Shown here: piece by piece, positions 7,910-13,095 of the stretch
How positions within the stretch are numbered: position 1 is the first letter of the stretch
Layout: the number at the start of each line of letters is the position of its first letter
The notes under the pieces: generated by a model
The model's database searches: none
What the model was told of the DNA's origin: nothing
The model's input: only the letters and a program-made list of their open reading frames with translations
Position numbers and translations under genes: made by a program
DNA from: JAYSFC01 sp041913505
Lineage (GTDB): Bacteria > Pseudomonadota > Gammaproteobacteria > Burkholderiales > Burkholderiaceae_C
Direction of reading: 5' to 3'
Assembly (NCBI GenBank): GCA_041913505.1
Contig: JAYSFC010000104.1
Span: 1-13,817, forward strand
Length of the DNA stretch: 13,817 nucleotides

Positions 7910-8626
7910 ATGGACCGCACCATGCCCCCACCCCTGCACATTGGAATCGTTGCCTGCTCGGCCGAAGGGGCCGCGCTTTGCTACCGCACCATCTGCGCCG
8001 AAGGGGCGGCCCTGCTCGGCGCGCATGCGCACCCCGAAGTGTCGCTGCATTCGGCGCCGCTGGCCGATTACGTGCACTGCCTGGACCGCAACGACCTGGC
8101 CGGCGTGGCCGAGCTGATGCTGGCCTCGGCCCGCAAGCTGGCCCGCGCGGGGGCGGACTTTCTGGTCTGCCCGGATAACACCATCCACCAGGCCTTCGCA
8201 CCGGTGGTGGCGGCATCGCCCCTGCCGTGGCTGCACATCGCGCAGGTGGTGGCCGACGAGGCCGCGGCACGCGGATACCGGCGCATCGGGCTGCTGGGTA
8301 CGCACTGGCTCGTGGCCAGCGACGTGTACCCGCAGGCGCTGCAGGCGCGCGGGCTGGAGTGCGTGCGCCCGACGGAGGCCGAGCGCGACGAGATCGGCCG
8401 CCGGATCATGGACGAGCTGGTGCGCGGAGACTTCCGCCCGGCAACGGTGGCGTATTTCCAGCAGGTGATTGCGGGGCTCGGGGCGCGCGGCTGCGATGCC
8501 GTGGTGCTGGGCTGCACCGAGATCCCGCTGATCATCCACGACGGCAATTGCGCGCTGCCCACACTCGATTCGACACGGCTGCTGGCGCGCGCCGCGCTGC
8601 GCACCGCGGTCGAGGGGCTGCGCTGA
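7910..8626 (+). CDS. Aspartate/glutamate racemase-family protein (YgeA-like)
   Basis: This 238-residue protein belongs to the Asp/Glu/hydantoin racemase superfamily, whose members interconvert L- and D-amino acids by a cofactor-independent two-cysteine mechanism in the cytoplasm. It follows E. coli YgeA along its whole length: HIGIVACSAEG at the N-terminus, LPWLHIAQVVADEA, RIGLLGTHWL, and the second catalytic motif VVLGCTEIPL with Cys202. The first motif, however, reads VCPDNTIHQ (Cys87) where related enzymes have Cys-x-Asn-Thr, so the cysteine is shifted by one residue relative to Asn-Thr. Substrate and even racemase activity are therefore uncertain. The start could also be ATG 7922, giving 234 residues; neither start has a good Shine-Dalgarno sequence. 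The gene begins 25 bases after the small exported protein and probably shares its transcript. It could supply or remove D-amino acids, but nothing in the sequence links it directly to cell-wall synthesis. Confidence 0.87.
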   Translation: MDRTMPPPLHIGIVACSAEGAALCYRTICAEGAALLGAHAHPEVSLHSAPLADYVHCLDRNDLAGVAELMLASARKLARAGADFLVCPDNTIHQAFAPVVAASPLPWLHIAQVVADEAAARGYRRIGLLGTHWLVASDVYPQALQARGLECVRPTEAERDEIGRRIMDELVRGDFRPATVAYFQQVIAGLGARGCDAVVLGCTEIPLIIHDGNCALPTLDSTRLLARAALRTAVEGLR

Positions 8627-8655
8627 CGTTGCCCGCGCCGGCACCACGGGCAGCG
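8627..8655 (+). terminator. Hairpin directly after the racemase stop, possible terminator without T tract
   Basis: CGTTGCCCG (8627-8635) pairs with CGGGCAGCG (8647-8655) over nine positions with one G-T wobble and an 11-base loop. It starts immediately after the TGA at 8624-8626. No run of T follows, so this is not a classical intrinsic terminator; it may protect the 3' end of the message or help Rho-dependent termination. Confidence 0.4.
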
Positions 8656-8714
8656 TTGCGCCCTGGCCGGGATTGGCGGAAACTTGGGCGCGGCGCCGCG
8701 AACGGCGACCCTTT

Positions 8715-8741
8715 CCGGAGCACTTTCTCCCCTCACTCCGG
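8715..8741 (+). other. Inverted repeat in the leader of the RibD-like gene
   Basis: CCGGAG (8715-8720) and CTCCGG (8736-8741) form a perfect six-base inverted repeat with a 15-base pyrimidine-rich loop. It lies in the 177-base gap between the racemase and the RibD-like gene. I see no known riboswitch signature and no convincing promoter in this gap. The function is unknown and chance is possible in DNA this GC-rich. Confidence 0.3.
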
Positions 8742-8803
8742 GCGGATGGGCGTGAAGGCTGCTGGTGCCGCGCACAGAGGGGGCGAACGCAGCGAGGCAT
8801 GCC

Positions 8804-9463
8804 ATGTCGAAACTTCGCGTCCAGAGCTTCACCATCTCCCTTGATGGCTTCGGCGCCGGGCCCCACCAGGATCTGGAAAACCCTCTGGGCGTGCGTGGTC
8901 CCGAGCTCATGGAGTGGTTCTTCCACACCCGCGTGTGGCGCCGCATGCATGGCCCTGCCGAAGCTGGCGACGAGGGCGAAACCGGCGTGGACAACACCGT
9001 GGCCGAACAGGGCTTCGAGGGCGTAGGCGCCTGGATCCTGGGGCGCAACATGTTCGGCCCCATCCGCGGCCCCTGGCCCGACGAGGGCTGGAAGGGCTGG
9101 TGGGGCGAAGAGCCACCCTACCATACACCCGTCTTCGTGCTCACCCACTACCCGCGGCCACCGCTGAAGATGGCGGGCGGGACCGAATTTCACTTCGTCA
9201 CGGATGGCATCGGGACCGCCTGGGCCGAGGCCAAGGTCGCTGCGGGCGGGCGCGACGTGCGCCTGGGCGGGGGCGTTTCCACGGTGCGGCAGTACCTGCG
9301 CGCGGGCCTGGTGGACGAGATGCACGTGGCCGTCCGCCCCGTGCTGCTAGGGCACGGCGAGTCGCTCTGGGAGGGGCTGGACCTGCGTGCCCTGGGCTAC
9401 GAGTGCACCCGGTACGTGGCCGGCGAGCGCGCCGCCCACATGTGGCTGCACCGGCGCGTGTGA
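8804..9463 (+). CDS. RibD C-terminal / dihydrofolate reductase-like family protein
   Basis: This 219-residue protein is a stand-alone member of the RibD-C/dihydrofolate reductase-like superfamily, NAD(P)H-dependent reductases whose substrates are mostly unknown. It opens with KLRVQSFTISLDGFGAGP, the typical first strand and Ser-Leu-Asp-Gly turn, followed by ENPLGVRG. Next are AWILGRNMFG and VFVLTHYPRPPLKMAGG, then the cofactor-binding glycine loop VRLGGGVSTVRQYLRAG (Gly155-Gly157) and the DEMHVAVRPVLLGHGE strand-loop usual for the family. The start at ATG 8804 is preferred over an in-frame ATG at 8765: homology begins right after it, and GAGG lies at 8794-8797, six bases upstream. It stops three bases short of the stop of the convergent gene. 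No riboflavin genes are nearby, so a role in riboflavin synthesis is not implied. Confidence 0.9.
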   Translation: MSKLRVQSFTISLDGFGAGPHQDLENPLGVRGPELMEWFFHTRVWRRMHGPAEAGDEGETGVDNTVAEQGFEGVGAWILGRNMFGPIRGPWPDEGWKGWWGEEPPYHTPVFVLTHYPRPPLKMAGGTEFHFVTDGIGTAWAEAKVAAGGRDVRLGGGVSTVRQYLRAGLVDEMHVAVRPVLLGHGESLWEGLDLRALGYECTRYVAGERAAHMWLHRRV

Positions 9464-9466
9464 AGG

Positions 9467-9676
9467 TCAGGCGGCAGGCTGCGCCTGGGCGGGTGTAGGC
9501 TCGGGGGCGGTCTCGCTGGGGGGGGGCCAGTCGGACCAGTCGGGGCCGAAGAGCTCCGCCGGATGCTGGCTGCGCTCCGAGCCATTGCCGCACAGCATGG
9601 CGTCGGCGGCGCAGTAGCGGTCGCAGCCCCAGCAGTTGCGCTCGGGATGGGCGGGATTGGCCGGGAACTTTTTCAT
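9467..9676 (-). CDS. DUF3079 family small cysteine-motif protein
   Basis: This 69-residue protein is the only gene on the - strand that I accept. It matches what I recall of the DUF3079 family: a KKFPANPAHPERNCWGCDRY start, then a Cys-rich core, then GNGSERSQHPAELFGPDW. Four cysteines (C15, C18, C22, C29) are spaced C-x2-C-x3-C-x6-C, which suggests bound zinc or an iron-sulphur cluster; no function is established. After the conserved core ends at about residue 50, the tail is rich in Pro, Ala, Glu and Thr and probably disordered. The codons at the start of that tail form a run of nine C (nine G on the + strand, 9518-9526). The gene converges on the RibD-like gene with a three-base gap. No strong Shine-Dalgarno sequence is seen before its ATG (complement of 9674-9676). 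Family assignment is fairly confident; the role is unknown. Confidence 0.85.
   Translation of the reverse strand: MKKFPANPAHPERNCWGCDRYCAADAMLCGNGSERSQHPAELFGPDWSDWPPPSETAPEPTPAQAQPAA
9518..9526 (-). repeat. Nine-base homopolymer (C on the coding strand) inside the DUF3079 gene
   Basis: The + strand has nine consecutive G, which encode three prolines (CCC CCC CCC) just after the conserved core of the DUF3079 protein. Slippage here would change only the tail and move the stop codon into the opposing gene. Confidence 0.9.
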
Positions 9677-9912
9677 GATGGAACACGCTGAGAGCTGGGG
9701 TCAGTGTGGTGCCCTGATCGTGACGTGGTTTTGCGTTGCATCAATCCCGAAGGGGCGAAGTCCTTGTAGCCGTCGGCTGCCGCGCCTGTGCGGTGCCACC
9801 GCCCGGACCCGTTCAGCGACTATGCTTGGGGCCCCACCCTGGCTGCCTTTGCGCACGCCCCTGGCGAGCCAGGGCAGTCCCTTCCGTCGTTCCTTAAGGA
9901 AACCGCCACGCC
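9677..9912. promoter_or_regulatory. Divergent intergenic region between DUF3079 and methylglyoxal synthase genes
   Basis: This 236-base gap must carry signals for both flanking genes. On the + strand a -10-like TATGCT lies at 9821-9826 without a good -35. On the - strand I find no convincing promoter. The 3' half holds a strong hairpin (CCCTGG, loop CGAG, CCAGGG at 9859-9874), with a second CCCTGG at 9837-9842 that could compete for the same partner. Next to the start codon is the perfect 12-base palindrome TTCCTTAAGGAA (9890-9901), whose right half doubles as the ribosome binding site of the synthase gene. No gene is visible in the gap. Confidence 0.35.
9859..9874 (+). other. Stem-loop in the methylglyoxal synthase leader
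   Basis: CCCTGG (9859-9864), tetraloop CGAG, CCAGGG (9869-9874): a perfect six-base GC-rich stem 39 bases before the start codon. It is not followed by T residues, so it is more likely a leader structure than a terminator. Confidence 0.45.
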
Positions 9913-10785
9913 ATGCTGATGGGTCTTGCTGCCAATCGACTGCACCACCAAACCGAAGACGCCGCGCTGTTCGCGCTGCTGCGCGCCTGCGAGGCAGGCA
10001 TCCGTGAACTGCGGCTTGGCCTGCACGCCGTGGGCCGCACGCACGACGCCATCGCCGCCGCCGGCATGCTGCGGGGCTACCAGCCGCTCGTGCGCTACCC
10101 CTACGGGCGCGAGGGCGGCCTCATGAAGCTCGTGGCGGAAGTGGTGGGCATGCCGGGCGAGGGCCGGACGCTGGACGGAGCCATCTACCTCATCGACCCG
10201 GTGGACCCTTCGTCCATCTTCCCCGAGGCGCTTGCGCTCAAGCGGCAGTGCGTGATCCACGGCAAGCCCTTCCTCTCCACGGTGGCCAGCGCGCGCGACT
10301 GGGTGGAGATGGAGCGCGTCCACGCGGGCCTGGCCCCCGACCGCAATGCCGACCGCTTCCACGACCACGGCGCGCAGACCGTGGCCCTGATCGCGCACGA
10401 CGCGATGAAGGCCACGATGATTGATTTTGCGGACCGCAACTTCGACGTGCTGTCGCGGTTTGGCCAGCGCGTGGCCACGGGCACGACCGGACAGCGGCTC
10501 AATGAGCTGGCCTGGAGCCGGGGCTGGCCTGCGGGCACGCCCTGGGTGCAGCGCTTCAACAGCGGCCCGCTGGGCGGCGACGCGCAGATCGCCGACCTGG
10601 TGCTGGAGCGGCGCTGCCACCGCGCCATCTTTTTCGAGGACCCGCACGTGGCGCGCCAGCACGAGGCCGACATCCAGCTGCTGGAGCGCGCCGTCACCAC
10701 CTGCACCCACGAAGCGGTGTGCGCCACCTCGCCCCAGGTGGCGCAGCGCTGGTGCGACGCGGTGCGCCTGCGCGCCGGGCGGTGA
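9913..10785 (+). CDS. mgsA: Methylglyoxal synthase, double-length with a degenerate N-terminal copy
   Basis: Methylglyoxal synthase converts dihydroxyacetone phosphate to methylglyoxal and phosphate in the cytoplasm, relieving phosphosugar overload. The protein is 290 residues, about twice the usual 130-155. The C-terminal half (about 153-290) carries the complete active site by alignment with E. coli MgsA: His162-Asp163 in LIAHDAMK, the phosphate-binding ATGTTG (188-193), the catalytic base Asp223 in SGPLGGDAQ, and Asp243, His250 and Asp253 in FFEDPHVARQHEADI. The N-terminal half (about 10-140) shows the same order of elements, LHAVGRTHDAI, PYGREGGLMKLV, AIYLIDPVDP and GKPFLSTVASARDWV, but lacks the catalytic Asp (Leu70 in its place) and the His-Asp pair. 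I read it as a tandem duplication with a non-catalytic first domain. The start may be ATG 9913 or 9919; AAGGAA at 9896-9901 is the likely ribosome binding site. Its TGA overlaps the pbpC ATG by one base. Confidence 0.9.
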   Translation: MLMGLAANRLHHQTEDAALFALLRACEAGIRELRLGLHAVGRTHDAIAAAGMLRGYQPLVRYPYGREGGLMKLVAEVVGMPGEGRTLDGAIYLIDPVDPSSIFPEALALKRQCVIHGKPFLSTVASARDWVEMERVHAGLAPDRNADRFHDHGAQTVALIAHDAMKATMIDFADRNFDVLSRFGQRVATGTTGQRLNELAWSRGWPAGTPWVQRFNSGPLGGDAQIADLVLERRCHRAIFFEDPHVARQHEADIQLLERAVTTCTHEAVCATSPQVAQRWCDAVRLRAGR

Positions 10786-13004
10786 TGCGCCGGGCGCTGG
10801 CCATCGCCTGGCTGGCCGGGGCAGCCTTGCCTGCGCTGGCCCTGCCCACGTTCGACGAGGTGCGGCGCGACTTCCGCCCGTCCGACACGCTGGTCCTTTC
10901 GCGCGAGGGCGAGGTGCTGCAGCGCGTGCGCACCGATGCCACGGTGCGGCGCGGCCAATGGGTGCCGCTGGCCGACGTGTCGAGCGCGCTGCGCGAGGCG
11001 CTGGTGCGCAGCGAAGATAAGCGCTTCTACGAGCACGGCGGCGTGGACTGGCGCGCCGTATCGGCCGCAGCCTGGGGCAATTTGTGGAACCAGCGCACGC
11101 GCGGCGCGAGCACCCTCACCATGCAGCTGGCGGGCTTGCTCGACGAGGACTGGCGCCAGGGCCCGGGCGGGCGCAGCGTGGCGCAGAAGCTCGGTCAGAC
11201 CGTGGCCGCCCAGGTGTTGGAGCGGCGCTGGCGCAAGGACCAGATCCTGGAGGCCTACCTCAACCTCGTGCCCTTCCGGGGCGAGGTCGTGGGCATCGAC
11301 GCGCTCGCGCGCACGCTGTTCGGCAAGGCCGCGCACGGCCTGGACGAGCGCGAGGCCGCCGTGGCTGCCGCGCTCGTGCGCGCGCCGAATGCGAAGCCGG
11401 CCCTCGTGGCCCAGCGCGCTTGCGCCGTGCTGCGCGAGATGCGCCGGCCCGCCCCCGATGCCACGGCCGACGGGTGCGATGCGATCGACTTGTTCACCAG
11501 TGCCGCGCTGCAGCGCCGAGCCCACGACGCGAGCGAGGGCGTGGCGCCACACTTCGCGCGCCAGCTCATCGCGCAGCGGCGTGCGCAGGGCTCTGTGCCC
11601 GCGCAGCTGCGCTCCACGCTGCGCGCGCCGCTGCAGCGCATTGCGCTCGAAACGCTCACGCAGCAACTGCGTGAGCTGCGCGGGCGCAACGTGGAGGATG
11701 GTGCCGTGCTGGTGCTCGAAAACGCCACGGGCGAGGTGCTGGCCTGGGTGGGCTCGTCGGGCACCCTGAGCCAGGCGGCCGAGGTGGACGGCGTGCTCGC
11801 GCCGCGCCAGCCGGGCTCCACGCTCAAACCCTTCCTGTACGGCGAGGCCATCGCTGAGCGGCGGCTCACGGCGGCCTCGCTCATCGAGGACTCGCCCGCG
11901 CAGATCGCCACGGCCGGAGGGCTCTATATCCCGCAGAACTACGACCGGCAGTTCAAGGGCTGGGTCTCGGTGCGCACGGCGCTCGCGGCCTCGCTCAATG
12001 TGCCGGCGGTGCGCACGCTCGTGATGGTGTCGCCCGATGCGTTCTTCACGCAGCTGCGGCGCCTGGGCCTGCCGCTGCGCGAAAGCGGCGGCTACTACGG
12101 CTATAGCCTGGCGCTGGGCAGCCCCGAGGTGCCGCTGCTGCACCTCACCAACGCCTTCCGAGCGCTCGCCAATGGTGGGCGTGCCAGCCCCGTGGCCTAT
12201 GCGCCCACGCCGCGCCCGGCCTTCACGCAGGCCATCGACGCGGGCGCGGCCTTCATCGTGGGCGAAATCCTCTCCGACCCCAACGCCCGCGCGCGCACCT
12301 TCGGCACCGACAGCGTGCTCGCCACGCGCTTCTGGAGCGCGGTGAAGACCGGCACAAGCAAGGACATGCGCGACAACTGGGCCGTGGGCTGGTCGCAGCG
12401 CTACACCGTGGGCGTATGGGTGGGCAATGCGAGCGGCGCACCCATGCACGACGTGAGCGGCACGAGCGGCGCCGCACCCATCTGGGCCGCCGTGATGGGC
12501 CATCTGCACGCGCGCGAGCCGAGCCGCCCGCCGCGGCCGCCCGGGGGAGTGGTGCAGGCGCCGGTGCGCTTTGGCACGGAGGCGGCACGGGGCGCTCCGC
12601 TCGAAAGCGCGCGCGGTGAGTGGTTTCTGGCGGGCACGCAGCAGCCGCTTTTTGCTATTGATTCAGAAGCAACCGAAAGCCACCAGATGCCGACCCGGGG
12701 CAGAAATTCCTCTGAAACCGGCGCGCAGGCCGCCGCGCGCATCGTGGCGCCCACGCCGGGCACCATCATCGCGCTGGACCCCGACATTCCGCCCGAGCGC
12801 CAGCGCCTGCAAATCGAGGCCAGCGGCGGCGGCGACCTGCGCTGGCGCATCGACGGGCGCGAACTCGCCCGGGGGGCGCGCTGGGCCTGGCTGCCCTGGC
12901 CCGGGCGGCACCGGCTGGAGCTGACCGATGCGCGCGGGCGCGTGCTCGACAGCCTGGCGTTCGAAGTGCGCGGCGCCGGCGTGCGCGCGGCCGGCCGCCG
13001 CTGA
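10785..13004 (+). CDS. pbpC: Penicillin-binding protein 1C (glycosyltransferase-transpeptidase)
   Basis: PBP1C is a class A penicillin-binding protein that can polymerise glycan strands and cross-link peptides on the periplasmic side of the inner membrane. From ATG 10785 it has 739 residues. A hydrophobic N-terminal segment (about 3-20) exports or anchors it. The glycosyltransferase domain has EDKRFYEHGGVD (catalytic Glu77), RGASTLTMQLA and RKDQILEAYLN. The transpeptidase domain has Ser345-Thr-Leu-Lys348, Ser403-Leu-Asn405 and Lys521-Thr-Gly523, so all three catalytic motifs are intact. A C-terminal BiPBP_C domain (about 650-735, from RIVAPTPGTIIALDPDIPPE) identifies the PbpC subtype. A linker of roughly 30 residues before it (about 621-650) is encoded by unusually AT-rich DNA and looks like an insertion. 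The start shares one base with the methylglyoxal synthase stop (TGATG), implying translational coupling. Partnership with the macroglobulin is known from E. coli gene order. Confidence 0.96.
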   Translation: MRRALAIAWLAGAALPALALPTFDEVRRDFRPSDTLVLSREGEVLQRVRTDATVRRGQWVPLADVSSALREALVRSEDKRFYEHGGVDWRAVSAAAWGNLWNQRTRGASTLTMQLAGLLDEDWRQGPGGRSVAQKLGQTVAAQVLERRWRKDQILEAYLNLVPFRGEVVGIDALARTLFGKAAHGLDEREAAVAAALVRAPNAKPALVAQRACAVLREMRRPAPDATADGCDAIDLFTSAALQRRAHDASEGVAPHFARQLIAQRRAQGSVPAQLRSTLRAPLQRIALETLTQQLRELRGRNVEDGAVLVLENATGEVLAWVGSSGTLSQAAEVDGVLAPRQPGSTLKPFLYGEAIAERRLTAASLIEDSPAQIATAGGLYIPQNYDRQFKGWVSVRTALAASLNVPAVRTLVMVSPDAFFTQLRRLGLPLRESGGYYGYSLALGSPEVPLLHLTNAFRALANGGRASPVAYAPTPRPAFTQAIDAGAAFIVGEILSDPNARARTFGTDSVLATRFWSAVKTGTSKDMRDNWAVGWSQRYTVGVWVGNASGAPMHDVSGTSGAAPIWAAVMGHLHAREPSRPPRPPGGVVQAPVRFGTEAARGAPLESARGEWFLAGTQQPLFAIDSEATESHQMPTRGRNSSETGAQAAARIVAPTPGTIIALDPDIPPERQRLQIEASGGGDLRWRIDGRELARGARWAWLPWPGRHRLELTDARGRVLDSLAFEVRGAGVRAAGRR
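12648..12680 (+). repeat. AT-rich patch inside pbpC, possible remnant of a short interspersed repeat
   Basis: A 33-base stretch, far richer in A and T than the surrounding gene, contains the core GCTATTGATTCAGAAGC at 12654-12670. It falls in the linker between the transpeptidase and BiPBP_C domains. It resembles the core GCTATCAATTCAATAGT at 1952-1968 (12 of 17 positions identical). The repeat interpretation is tentative. Confidence 0.3.
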
Positions 13005-13095
13005 CTGCAAAAAATTCAACGCACCCACAAAAGCCTTCACGCCGGCGCGGGGCGGCGGCGCTACCATCAATGGCTTGTTTTTCGTGGAGCCTGTG
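13005..13095 (+). promoter_or_regulatory. Intergenic region with possible promoter for the lactate dehydrogenase gene
   Basis: This 91-base gap is AT-richer at both ends. A -10-like TACCAT lies at 13062-13067; the nearest -35-like hexamer, TTCACG at 13036-13041, is 20 bases away, which is too far for a good sigma-70 promoter. I see no terminator for pbpC. The assignment is weak. Confidence 0.25.
13086..13089 (+). promoter_or_regulatory. Ribosome binding site choosing between two adjacent GTG starts
   Basis: GGAG at 13086-13089 lies six bases before GTG 13096 but only three before GTG 13093, so GTG 13096 is the better start for the lactate dehydrogenase gene. Confidence 0.6.

Noticed and set aside
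1948..7941. A nearly 6-kb open frame on the - strand, opposite the macroglobulin gene (about 1997 codons)
   Set aside because: It is the codon-position shadow of a very GC-rich gene. Its translation is dominated by Arg, Ala, His, Leu and Gly with no recognisable domains, while the + strand frame has clear family motifs throughout.
7910..8626. The racemase as MurI, supplying D-glutamate for peptidoglycan
   Set aside because: Its motifs follow the YgeA-type Asp/Glu racemase family rather than MurI, and the first cysteine motif is atypical, so proximity to pbpC is not enough to assign a wall-precursor role.
8765..8803. Upstream start of the RibD-like protein at ATG 8765
   Set aside because: The 13 extra residues show no family similarity, and GAGG is well placed for ATG 8804.
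9475..9487. Short hairpin CAGGC-TGC-GCCTG near the convergent stop codons, considered as a two-way terminator
   Set aside because: The stem is only five bases, lies inside the DUF3079 coding region and has no T run on either side.
9731..9770. A stretch (CAATCCCGAAGGGGCGAAG) that looks at first like a CRISPR repeat unit
   Set aside because: Only a single copy exists, with no spacers, no regular spacing and no cas genes in the window.
10719..10784. Upstream extension of PbpC to ATG 10719
   Set aside because: It overlaps the conserved end of the methylglyoxal synthase and places extra residues before the membrane segment; ATG 10785 gives a standard N-terminus.
10185..12509. A 774-codon open frame on the - strand opposite mgsA and pbpC
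   Set aside because: Its composition is that of a GC shadow, and the opposite strand carries intact catalytic motifs of two enzymes.
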